Origin: Chloroflexota bacterium
GTDB lineage: Bacteria > Chloroflexota > Dehalococcoidia > Bin125
Assembly (NCBI GenBank): GCA_028875225.1
Contig: JAPPFB010000017.1
Coordinates: forward strand, 233,983-297,982
DNA length: 64,000 nt
Direction of reading: 5' to 3'
The notes beneath the pieces were generated by a model that did no database searches, had not been told where the DNA came from, and saw only the letters and a list, made by a program, of their open reading frames with translations. Both the position numbers and the translations under genes were made by a program. Below, piece after piece: positions 24,900-32,631 of this stretch (within the stretch, counting starts at the first letter, position 1; each line of letters starts with the position of its first letter).

Positions 24900-25154
24900 T
24901 CACCCCTCACGATCGTTCGGCGGCGTGTTCTCCGCGACGAGATCGGAGATATCGGGTATCAGCCGATCAACGATGCCCATGATCAGCATGAACGGGATAA
25001 AGGCGATCCCGGTACCGATCGCCCACCACCATTCGGCCGCGACCAGCGCCAGCACGCAGCCTGAGAACGTCAAACCCATTCCCAGGATGGAAATCACCCG
25101 AAGCACCACCGCGAGCGGTGGGATCGGGGGAATCTGCGGCGGCTGCGAAGACAT
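24900..25154 (-). CDS. Small membrane protein, unknown function
   Basis: An 84-residue protein with two likely membrane helices (about 14-40 and 42-64) between a Pro-rich N-terminus (QPPQIPPIPPLA) and an acidic C-terminus (ENTPPNDREG). No family recognised. It follows the cyclophilin gene on the same strand at about 19 bases, so it is probably the last gene of that unit. Codon use is like the neighbours; the frame is clean, but with so short a protein some doubt remains. Confidence 0.5.
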   Translation of the reverse strand: MSSQPPQIPPIPPLAVVLRVISILGMGLTFSGCVLALVAAEWWWAIGTGIAFIPFMLIMGIVDRLIPDISDLVAENTPPNDREG

Positions 25155-25173
25155 GATCCCTGGCGCTTGCTGA

Positions 25174-25689
25174 CTATGACTCGGTGATCGTCACCGACTT
25201 CATCTTCGGTCCCGGCTGTCGCGATTGACGGGGATCCTGCGGGTCGCGGTCGGGGAAGGCGTGGACGACTTCCATGCCCGAGGTCACCTTGCCGAACGCC
25301 GTGTATTGACGGTCCAGGAAGGTCGCGTCGGCGTTGCAGATGAAGAACTGGCTGCCTGCGGAATTCGGATCCTGCGCCCGAGCCATCGAGAGCACACCCT
25401 CGACGTGCGCGGTGTCGTTGAACTCGGCCGGGACGTTGTAGCCGGGACCGCCTGTGCCGGTACCAGTCGGGTCCCCGCCCTGGGCCATGAATCCGCTGAT
25501 GATCCGGTGAAAGGTCACGCCGTCGTAGAAGCCGTCGTTGGCGAGGAAGACGAACGAGTTGACGTGCTCCGGCGCTTTGTCGGGCCAGAGTTCCAGCTCG
25601 ATCGTGCCGCCTTCTTCCATCTCGATCGTGGCGCTGTACGAAACGCCTTCCTTGAGCGCCATCGCCGGTCGACTGCTGTAGCTGGCCAT
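25174..25689 (-). CDS. Peptidyl-prolyl cis-trans isomerase, cyclophilin type
   Basis: A 171-residue cyclophilin, which speeds proline isomerisation. Core motifs: YDGVTFHRIISGFMAQGGDP (about 65-84), including the active-site Arg of FHR, then SMARAQDPNSAGSQFFICN (about 112-130). No signal peptide is seen with the ATG at 25689, so it is probably cytoplasmic. The open frame runs further upstream into the end of the neighbouring cyclophilin gene, but the start at 25689 matches the domain. It is 40 bases downstream of the second, anchored cyclophilin; a tandem duplication is likely. Confidence 0.9.
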   Translation of the reverse strand: MASYSSRPAMALKEGVSYSATIEMEEGGTIELELWPDKAPEHVNSFVFLANDGFYDGVTFHRIISGFMAQGGDPTGTGTGGPGYNVPAEFNDTAHVEGVLSMARAQDPNSAGSQFFICNADATFLDRQYTAFGKVTSGMEVVHAFPDRDPQDPRQSRQPGPKMKSVTITES

Positions 25690-25729
25690 CCCAATCCTCG
25701 ATTTCCTGGGCAAGCGTCGGCGACGCTCG

Positions 25730-26530
25730 CTATTGCTCGATAATCCGAATCTCGACGATCTTTGGGCCGGCAGGCGGAGTGGGCACTGCTGCCGGATCGC
25801 GAGTGTCGAAGGCGTACAGCAGGTCAATGCCCGATGTCACGATTCCGAAGGACGTGAAGCTCTGGCTGTCCAGGTGGTCCTGATCGCCCAGCTTGATGAA
25901 AAACTGTGACGATGACGCGCCGAGCCCGCTGCGCGCCATCGAGACCACGCCAATCGGCGTGACAGACAGCTGTCCCTCGTTCCCATCGTGAATCGGTTCG
26001 TCGGGAAGGGTGTATCCAGCGCTCCCGGTCCCGGTCGCGGTCGGATCTCCCGCCTGCGCGACGAATCCGGGAACGACCCGATGGAAGGTCAAACCGTCAT
26101 AGAAGCCCTCGCGCGCCAGGAAGACGAAGTTGTTGACGTGTTCCGGCGCCAGTCCCTCGTACAGGTCGATCACCACGATCTCGCCATCTTCCAACTCAAT
26201 CTCCGCGATGTAGTCGACGCCCTGGGTCAGGCTGAACGCCGGCGGCGCATCCCATTGCGGCTTGCCCTCAACCGCCCCGGTATCAACTTCGGAACCAGTT
26301 CTCCGGACCGGAGGCGGATCGGTGGTCGGCGCCGGACCGCCGCTGTCAAATGCCACAACGGCCAAACTGGCGATCAGCGTGACGGCCAGAACCAGTCCGA
26401 CCGTCGCGATCACCGGACGCGAAAACAGCCTCGATCGGCGGACGCCGCCGCGGTCGAATCCTCGCGACGCAGCTCGACGACGCGCCAGACGCTGGGGACG
26501 CGTTCGCGCGCTGCGACCTCGTTGCGACAC
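25730..26530 (-). CDS. Membrane-anchored cyclophilin-type peptidyl-prolyl isomerase
   Basis: A 266-residue protein. A very basic N-terminus (RGRSARTRPQRLARRRAASR) is followed by one membrane helix at about 40-62 (VIATVGLVLAVTLIASLAVV) and a Pro/Thr linker. A cyclophilin domain fills about 100-266, with YDGLTFHRVVPGFVAQAGDP and SMARSGLGASSSQFFIKLGD. The isomerase domain would therefore work outside the cytoplasmic membrane. This tail-out design is common in Chloroflexota and actinobacteria. It is the first gene of a run with the cytosolic cyclophilin and the small membrane protein. Confidence 0.88.
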   Translation of the reverse strand: MSQRGRSARTRPQRLARRRAASRGFDRGGVRRSRLFSRPVIATVGLVLAVTLIASLAVVAFDSGGPAPTTDPPPVRRTGSEVDTGAVEGKPQWDAPPAFSLTQGVDYIAEIELEDGEIVVIDLYEGLAPEHVNNFVFLAREGFYDGLTFHRVVPGFVAQAGDPTATGTGSAGYTLPDEPIHDGNEGQLSVTPIGVVSMARSGLGASSSQFFIKLGDQDHLDSQSFTSFGIVTSGIDLLYAFDTRDPAAVPTPPAGPKIVEIRIIEQ

Positions 26531-26638
26531 CAGCTGTCCCCTCAGTCCACTCGGCCCATCGGCACACTCAAGAACTTACGCTATCACCGCTCTACGTTAT
26601 GACGACGCAGACACGCACGAGGGAACTGTCAATCGCCA

Positions 26639-27457
26639 ATGAACGCCGCAGAACACTACAACGGGATGGTCAACGCGCGGCAGCAACAACAGAGCAGGCT
26701 CGCTACGCCGTTCGGAGAGTCCTACTGGCAGCGCTACGCGCACACCTATCGCTTCGATCCGTTCCGCGACCCAGAGCCGCAACTCTCGGCCGCGCTGAAC
26801 CTGGTGGAACCGGACGACGAGATCATTGAGATCGGCGGAGGAGCGGGACGAATCGGCTTGCCGCTGGCGAGCACGGCAACGTCGCTGACCAACGTCGAGC
26901 CATCCCCGGCAATGCGCGAGCAGTTTGCCATCGCCGTCTCGGAACACGGAATCTCGAACGCGAATCTCATGGCGGCCAACTGGCCATTGTCTGAACCGAT
27001 CAGCGCCGACGTCGTGCTGACCGTTGACGTCACCTACTTCATCAACGACATCGAACCCTTCATCCGGGCCATGCACGATTCCGCTCGACGTCGGGTCATC
27101 ATCCTCACCTGGACGGTGGCGCCGCCCAACGTCAGCGCCGAGCTGTTCCGGACGGCCTTTGGCGAAGAGGAAGCGCCGTCGCCGGGATTTCGCGAACTGC
27201 TTCCCGTGATTTGGAACATGGGGATCGTCCCCGACGTACAGGTCGTCGATCAACCATTCACCTGGCCGGAACAACTCCCCGGCAACGAGGACGAGGCCGT
27301 GCGCTTCGCGCTGGAGGAACTCGCCGCCGTCGATCACCCCCAGGTCGAGGCCAACGTCCGCAGAGCGATTGGCGCACTGTTTCAGCGTGGAGATGTCTAT
27401 CGACCGGCCTGGCGGACGCCGTCGCAGGCCATGCTGATCACATGGCGGACCGATTGA
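26639..27457 (+). CDS. SAM-dependent methyltransferase, class I
   Basis: A 272-residue methyltransferase with motif I EIIEIGGGAGRIG (about 61-73), the acidic end of strand 2 (TNVEPSPAMREQF) and motif IV region ISADVVLTVDVTYF (about 121-134). No target-specific domain is seen, so the acceptor (small molecule or macromolecule) cannot be told. Divergent from the anchored cyclophilin gene. The long reading frame on the opposite strand across this gene has no family match and is not coding. Confidence 0.8.
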   Translation: MNAAEHYNGMVNARQQQQSRLATPFGESYWQRYAHTYRFDPFRDPEPQLSAALNLVEPDDEIIEIGGGAGRIGLPLASTATSLTNVEPSPAMREQFAIAVSEHGISNANLMAANWPLSEPISADVVLTVDVTYFINDIEPFIRAMHDSARRRVIILTWTVAPPNVSAELFRTAFGEEEAPSPGFRELLPVIWNMGIVPDVQVVDQPFTWPEQLPGNEDEAVRFALEELAAVDHPQVEANVRRAIGALFQRGDVYRPAWRTPSQAMLITWRTD

Positions 27458-27471
27458 CTGGTGTTGCAGGC

Positions 27472-27546
27472 TGGTACCCCCGGTAGGATTCGAACCTACG
27501 CTCCCGGCTCCGGAGGCCGGTGCTCTATCCCCTGAGCTACGGGGGC
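27472..27546 (-). tRNA. tRNA-Arg (anticodon CCG)
   Basis: Read on the minus strand, the acceptor GCCCCCG pairs with CGGGGGT (one G-U pair). The D arm is GCTC...GAGC. The anticodon stem CCGGC/GCCGG encloses CTCCGGA, giving CCG, which reads CGG codons. The T arm GTAGG-TTCGAAT-CCTAC is perfect. The discriminator A is followed by an encoded CCA (27472-27474). It lies between the methyltransferase and PhoX genes. Confidence 0.95.
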
Positions 27547-27626
27547 GGGAAGGCCACGATATCACCGTTGCCAGGGCGCCACGTCGGCAATGACCAGCGC
27601 AAAATCCTCGACTCGATGTGTTGCGC

Positions 27627-29612
27627 CTACGTGCCGACCACCCCGCCGTCGTCCTTGTACGCCGCGACAACGCTGGGCCGAGGGTAGTCGCCGTCCGGCC
27701 AGGTGCTGGTCGGCTCGTCCAGGCCGCCCCCCTCGCCGGGATGCTGAACGCTAACAAACAGCGTGCCGAAGTCGGGCGTGAACTCAGGACCCGCCATTTC
27801 ACCGCCCGGTACGCCGGTCATGAATCGCCGAATCCGTCCGCGCTCAGGCCCGGCCGTCGGTACCACGTAGATTGCGTCAGCCTGACCGAGCTTGCTCGGC
27901 TGCCCGTCAGTGGCGATCCAGAGGTTGCCGTTGAGATCGACCGCGAGATTGTCGGGAGCCGAGATCGAGTCAAGTTCGCTCTGGTCGAAGCCGGCGAAGT
28001 AGGTCTCGTGCTCGCTGTCGGACGGGTCGCCGCAAAGGATGAAGATGTCCCAGGTAAAGCGCCGGGAGGCGGCGTCGCCGCCGTTCTCGGTGAGCTCGAG
28101 GATGTGGCCGTGCGTGTTCGGACCGCGGGGGTTGGCGCCGTCGACGGCGTCTATCGCTCGCTGGGTGTTGTTGGTCAATGCGATGTAGACGCGATGATTG
28201 ATCGGATTCACCTCGATGTCTTCGGGACGGTCCATCGGCGTGGCGCCAACAGCGTCGGCGGCGAGCCGTGTGAACGTGGCGATGCCTGCGTTGGTCCAGG
28301 TGTGCAATGGCGGCGGGCCGGGAACGAGCGGCAACCATTCACCGCTCCCGTCGTCGTTGAACCTCGCCACGAAGAGCGTTCCCGACGAGAGCAGGTCGAG
28401 GTTTGCCGAGCGGTTGAAGACGTTGTAGCGGTCGTGGCTGATGAACTTGTAGACATAGTCAAACCGCTCGTCGTCTCCCGAATAGACCACCGCGCGTCCA
28501 TCGTCAGACAGAGTGACGCTGGCGGCCTCGTGCTTGAAACGACCCATGGCGGTGTGCTTGCGCGGCGTGAACGTGGGGTCGTATGGATCAATCTCGACCA
28601 GATACCCGTGCCGATTCGGCTCATTCGGCTCAATCCTCAGATCAAAGCGGTCGAAGAAATCCTCCCAGTGCCGCTTCGATCCGGCCTCGGGAATTCCGTA
28701 CCGTGCGGCGCGAGTCTCCTCGCCGGCATGGGCGAAGTACTGGTTGAAGTTCTCTTCCGCCGTGAGAATCGTGCCCCACGGCGTGCGGCCGCCGGAGCAG
28801 TTGTTGAACGTGCCAACCACGTCGACTCCCGTCGGATCGACATCGGTAATGGTGTAGACGCTGCCGGCGCCGGGACCTGTCAGTTGCATCGGGCTCTCGC
28901 CGCTGATGCGGAAGTTGTGCGACGACGACGGGTTGTAGGACCAGGAACCATCTTCGCCTCGAGAGACCTCAACGACTGACATTCCATGCGACACGATTTC
29001 GATCGCGGCCTGTTCGGCCGTGACGTGGTCGGCGTCGTAGCCGGGGAACATGTCCACCCCGCTGGTGTACTCGTGATTGACGCCCAACAGCCCGCGCTGG
29101 CTCTGCCCCGGCAGCAGCGGAAAGAACCCGTTGTAGTCGCAGTTGAAGCCGAATTGTTTGGCCGCGGACTCGGCCGTTTGACCGCTCAGGCTGAACGCCG
29201 GCGCCCCGGGAAGGACGCCGTCGCCCCAGCGAATGACCACGTTGGTGCGGTAGCCGTCGGCGATGTTAATCGCGTCGTCGTTGTCGTGAGGAATGCTCTG
29301 CAACCCCACGCTGCTGGACGCGGCGTCGGCCTGGCTGGTCAGTGGTGCCGAACCGAAGATCTGCGATTCCAGCGGGGAAGTGCTCAACGCCAGCAAGGGA
29401 GCGCCGGCAATAGCCGCTCTGACCAGCGATCGGCGAGAGATTCGCCGATTCAGCACCGCGGCGAACGGCTCGTTGCCGCTCCGGTTCGGCACAGGCCTGA
29501 AACATGCGTCGTCGCAGGAGATCTCACAGTGATACGCGGAGCGCGCACGCCGCGGAATCCAGTTCAGCGGCGCGAAACTGCGCGAGGCATTGGTGGAACT
29601 CATTTGAACCAT
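27627..29612 (-). CDS. PhoX family phosphatase (DUF839)
   Basis: A 661-residue PhoX-type protein. PhoX is a secreted, calcium- and iron-dependent phosphomonoesterase used in phosphate scavenging. A twin-arginine signal is visible at residues 56-75 (RRISRRSLVRAAIAGAPLL), so the protein is exported folded. Family blocks follow: NCDYNGFFPL, RGLLGVNHEYT, GGRTPWGTILTAEENFNQY, HTAMGRFKHEAASV and a late block DNLAVDLNGNLWIATDGQPS. The unusual stretch before the signal (about 55 residues with several Cys) is also seen in other PhoX proteins. No pho box was found upstream. Active-site residues were not checked one by one. Confidence 0.88.
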   Translation of the reverse strand: MVQMSSTNASRSFAPLNWIPRRARSAYHCEISCDDACFRPVPNRSGNEPFAAVLNRRISRRSLVRAAIAGAPLLALSTSPLESQIFGSAPLTSQADAASSSVGLQSIPHDNDDAINIADGYRTNVVIRWGDGVLPGAPAFSLSGQTAESAAKQFGFNCDYNGFFPLLPGQSQRGLLGVNHEYTSGVDMFPGYDADHVTAEQAAIEIVSHGMSVVEVSRGEDGSWSYNPSSSHNFRISGESPMQLTGPGAGSVYTITDVDPTGVDVVGTFNNCSGGRTPWGTILTAEENFNQYFAHAGEETRAARYGIPEAGSKRHWEDFFDRFDLRIEPNEPNRHGYLVEIDPYDPTFTPRKHTAMGRFKHEAASVTLSDDGRAVVYSGDDERFDYVYKFISHDRYNVFNRSANLDLLSSGTLFVARFNDDGSGEWLPLVPGPPPLHTWTNAGIATFTRLAADAVGATPMDRPEDIEVNPINHRVYIALTNNTQRAIDAVDGANPRGPNTHGHILELTENGGDAASRRFTWDIFILCGDPSDSEHETYFAGFDQSELDSISAPDNLAVDLNGNLWIATDGQPSKLGQADAIYVVPTAGPERGRIRRFMTGVPGGEMAGPEFTPDFGTLFVSVQHPGEGGGLDEPTSTWPDGDYPRPSVVAAYKDDGGVVGT

Positions 29613-29764
29613 CCCGTTCCCGCTCTGTTACCCGGCATCTTGCCAGTTGCTGAGCGCAGGATATGTATGGGCCGCCGCCTCAACGATTGACGGCCGGATC
29701 ACAAGCGGACCGGCCCTCCGAGATACCCGCGTACAGGCCGCCAACGATGGCACTCGGCCTGCGG

Positions 29765-31318
29765 TCAGTTCAGATTGCTCCGGCGTCGATACTGCACTGC
29801 CTCGGCCACGTGTTGGGCGGTGATTGTTTCCGACTCCGCCAGGTCGGAGATCGTCCGCGCCACCTTGAGCACCCGGTGGAAGCCGCGCGCCGACAGATTG
29901 AGACGATCCACCGCCTCCTGGATCAGCATCCGAGCCCGATCGTCCAGCATGCTGTAGCAATGCTGGTTGACCTCGCGCGCCGACAGCGTCGCGTTGGCGT
30001 TTGGTCCATCCGATCCGAACCGACCGCGCTGCACCTCCCGCGCCTGGACCACCCGCCGCCTGACCTCCGAGGACGGTTCGGCGCTCGGCGGTGCGGAATC
30101 GCCCGACGATTCCATCAGCTTTTGCACGTCCACGCGCGGAACATCGACGAACATGTCGATCCGATCGAGCACTGGACCGGAGATGCGCCGTTGATAGCGA
30201 TACACCGCGCCATCCGTGCACGTGCAGTGCTGCTCCGATCCGAAGTTGCCGCACGGGCAGGGATTCATCGCGCCGACCAGGCAAACGTCGGCCGGATACG
30301 TCACCGTGCCATGCGCCCGCGAGATCGTGATCTGCCGATCCTCCAGCGGCTGCCGCATGGTCTCGAGGGCGCGAACCGAGAACTCCGGCAGCTCGTCCAG
30401 GAAGAGCACGCCGCGATGCGCCATCGTCACCTCGCCCGGGCGCAAGCGTTGCCCGCCGCCCACCAGCCCGGCGTTGGAGATCGTGTGGTGCGGCGCACGG
30501 AACGGCCGCTCGCGGATCAGCCGGTTCCCCCCGGTCATCCCGGAGATCGAAGCGATCTTGGTCACCTCCAACGCCTCGTGCGTGGTCAGCGGCGGCAGAA
30601 TGCCCGGCAAACACGAAGCCAGCAGCGTCTTGCCCGCGCCCGGCGGACCGCACATCAGCAGATTATGTCCACCAGCCGCCGCGACCTCCAGCGCCCGCTT
30701 GACGTGTTCCTGCCCGCGAACGTCGGAGAAATCATGCCCGTCGTAACTCGTGCCAGGATCGTCCTCGACCACGCGGGCCGTCGGCCAGATCGCGTCCGAC
30801 ATCGGCCGTTCCTCGGTCGCAATCTCGATCCAGTCGCGCAACGAGTCAACCGCCAACACCTCGATCCCGTCGATCAACGATGCCTCCTCGGCATCGACCC
30901 GCGGCACGACAATCCGCTTGACCGACGCGTCCCGTGCGGCCGCCGCGACCGAAAGCACGCCGCGCACGTGACGCAGCTCGCCGTCCAGCGCCAGCTCTCC
31001 GAGGAAGAGCGTGTCCTGAACCGCCGACTCGCAGACCTGCCCGGTCGCAACCAACATCCCCACCGCAATCGGCAGATCGTAGCCCGCGCCTTCCTTGCGG
31101 ATGTGGGCCGGCGCCAGGTTGACCGTCACCCGCTTGGTCGGAAAGCCGGCGCCGGCGTTGCGAATTGCCGATCGCACGCGTTCGCGCGCCTCATCGACCG
31201 CGGCGTCGGGCAGGCCGACAATCGTCGTCTTCGGCATCCCGGAGGAGATATCGACTTCGACGCAGATCGGCGCTCCATCCAGGCCAATCACGGCTCCGCC
31301 GTTCACTCGAGTGTGCAT
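29765..31318 (-). CDS. YifB/ComM family Mg-chelatase-like AAA ATPase
   Basis: A 517-residue member of the ComM family, hexameric helicases for branch migration in natural transformation. The N-terminal ChlI-like domain (IVGLPDAAVDEARERVRSA, about 33-51) is followed by the P-loop GPPGAGKT (224-231) and Walker B VLFLDELPEF. A cysteine cluster CPCGNFGSEQHCTC follows and may bind zinc. The C-terminal Mg-chelatase domain includes RISGPVLDRIDMFVDVP. The length is standard. The 5' side carries a marked inverted repeat (31343-31369). No other competence genes are in the window. Confidence 0.92.
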   Translation of the reverse strand: MHTRVNGGAVIGLDGAPICVEVDISSGMPKTTIVGLPDAAVDEARERVRSAIRNAGAGFPTKRVTVNLAPAHIRKEGAGYDLPIAVGMLVATGQVCESAVQDTLFLGELALDGELRHVRGVLSVAAAARDASVKRIVVPRVDAEEASLIDGIEVLAVDSLRDWIEIATEERPMSDAIWPTARVVEDDPGTSYDGHDFSDVRGQEHVKRALEVAAAGGHNLLMCGPPGAGKTLLASCLPGILPPLTTHEALEVTKIASISGMTGGNRLIRERPFRAPHHTISNAGLVGGGQRLRPGEVTMAHRGVLFLDELPEFSVRALETMRQPLEDRQITISRAHGTVTYPADVCLVGAMNPCPCGNFGSEQHCTCTDGAVYRYQRRISGPVLDRIDMFVDVPRVDVQKLMESSGDSAPPSAEPSSEVRRRVVQAREVQRGRFGSDGPNANATLSAREVNQHCYSMLDDRARMLIQEAVDRLNLSARGFHRVLKVARTISDLAESETITAQHVAEAVQYRRRSNLN

Positions 31319-31342
31319 TTGCTACCCCCTGTGGTTCCCTGT

Positions 31343-31369
31343 AGAACACAAATACCAAACTTGTGTTCT
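31343..31369. promoter_or_regulatory. Perfect 9-base inverted repeat between divergent genes
   Basis: AGAACACAA (31343-31351) and TTGTGTTCT (31361-31369) are perfect inverted copies separated by nine bases. A further TAGAACACA half-site lies at 31387-31395. All are in the 153-base stretch between the divergent ComM-type ATPase and aminotransferase genes, an AT-richer region than its surroundings. The symmetry and position suggest an operator. The GAAC...GTTC ends recall Gram-positive-type LexA boxes, but the spacing is too wide for that protein. Confidence 0.4.
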
Positions 31370-31471
31370 CTCGGTGCTCAGTACTATAGAACACACATTC
31401 TTCAACATGCAAGTCGCAATCAACCGTGGAACCCGATTCGTGCCTAGACTCTCCTGAGTGGAGCACTACCA

Positions 31472-32608
31472 ATGACCAACAACCTGTACCCCGTCCTCAA
31501 CAGCGGCCTCGCCTTCTTCAACCACGCGGGAGTCTCGCCGCTGCCATCCGATGTCGCTCAGGCCGTACACGACTACGCCGACCAGGCCGCCCGCGCCGGC
31601 TACTTCGGCTCGACCTGGATGGAGGACATGCAGGACTTCAGAGCGGTCTCGGCCGAGCTAATCGGCGCGCGAAGCCCCGACGAGATCGCCTTCGTGCCTA
31701 ACACCGCGACCGGCGTCTCGGTCTCGGCCGGAGCGCTGAACCTGCAGGATGGCGACCGCATCCTCGTCACCGACGCCGAGTATCCGTCAAACCGCCACTT
31801 CTACAACGCGCTGCAGCAGAAGGGCGTCGAACTCGACGTCGTCTACCAGCAGGACGACGGACGGATCCCGACCGAAGACATCATTTCCGCCGTCTCCGAG
31901 CGCACGAAACTCGTCGGCATTTCCCACGTTCAGTGGGGCAGTGGATTCCGCTCCAACCTGCGCCCCATCGCCGACGCCGTCCACGCCGTCGGCGGACTGC
32001 TCTCGGTCGACGCGATTCAATCTGCCGGCGCGTTGCCGGTCAACGTGGTCGATGATGACATCGACATCCTGGCGGCCGGTGGACACAAGTGGATGCTGGG
32101 GCCGACCGGCTCCGGCATGCTCTACATCCGCGAGGAACTGATTGACGGTCTGATCCCGCCCGTACTGGGCGCCAACAGCATGGACGGTGGCCTGTCCGCA
32201 GGCAATGACCAACTCATCCTCTCGCCGACCGCGTCGCGCTTCGAGCCGGGCGCGACTCCCACCGCCGCCATGCTCGGCATGCGCGCAGCGATCCGCCACT
32301 TGCTCGATGTCGGCATCGACAACGTCTGGGCGCAGCTGGAATCCGTCACCGCCTACCTATGCGACGCCCTCGCCGACGCGGGATGTCGAGTCTTCTCACC
32401 CCGAGGAGAATCGGAGCGCAGCGGAATCGTGATCTTCGATCCGCCGCCCGATCTGTCCGAACGCGAAACCGTCGATGAAACCTGGGAACGACTGCAAGAC
32501 TCAGGGATCATCACGGCCGTCCGCTTCGGCCGGTTACGCGCCTCGCCGCACTTCTACACGCCGCAATCGGACATCGACAGATTGGTCGCCGCGCTCAAGC
32601 CGCAGTGA
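31472..32608 (+). CDS. Class V aminotransferase family protein
   Basis: A 378-residue PLP enzyme of the cysteine desulfurase/isopenicillin-N-epimerase-like branch. It begins FFNHAGVSPLPSDVAQAV, a typical epimerase/selenocysteine-lyase start. The PLP lysine is in AAGGHKWMLGPTGSGMLYI (about 195-213), after LLSVDAIQSAGALPVNV. No catalytic Cys loop of NifS type is seen, so desulfuration is not implied. Divergent from the ComM-type gene across 153 bases. The substrate is unknown; a dedicated pathway is not visible from the neighbours. Confidence 0.85.
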   Translation: MTNNLYPVLNSGLAFFNHAGVSPLPSDVAQAVHDYADQAARAGYFGSTWMEDMQDFRAVSAELIGARSPDEIAFVPNTATGVSVSAGALNLQDGDRILVTDAEYPSNRHFYNALQQKGVELDVVYQQDDGRIPTEDIISAVSERTKLVGISHVQWGSGFRSNLRPIADAVHAVGGLLSVDAIQSAGALPVNVVDDDIDILAAGGHKWMLGPTGSGMLYIREELIDGLIPPVLGANSMDGGLSAGNDQLILSPTASRFEPGATPTAAMLGMRAAIRHLLDVGIDNVWAQLESVTAYLCDALADAGCRVFSPRGESERSGIVIFDPPPDLSERETVDETWERLQDSGIITAVRFGRLRASPHFYTPQSDIDRLVAALKPQ

Positions 32609-32631
32609 CATCGAGTCGAAACTCGCAGTCG

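Noticed and set aside
26597-27802. 401-residue minus-strand frame covering the methyltransferase and tRNA-Arg
   Set aside because: It runs through a tRNA and antisense to a methyltransferase with clear motifs.
29663-31447. 594-residue open frame on the plus strand opposite the ComM-type gene
   Set aside because: It runs antisense to a gene with full family motifs, is Arg/His-rich without any domain, and is explained by the codon bias of the true gene.
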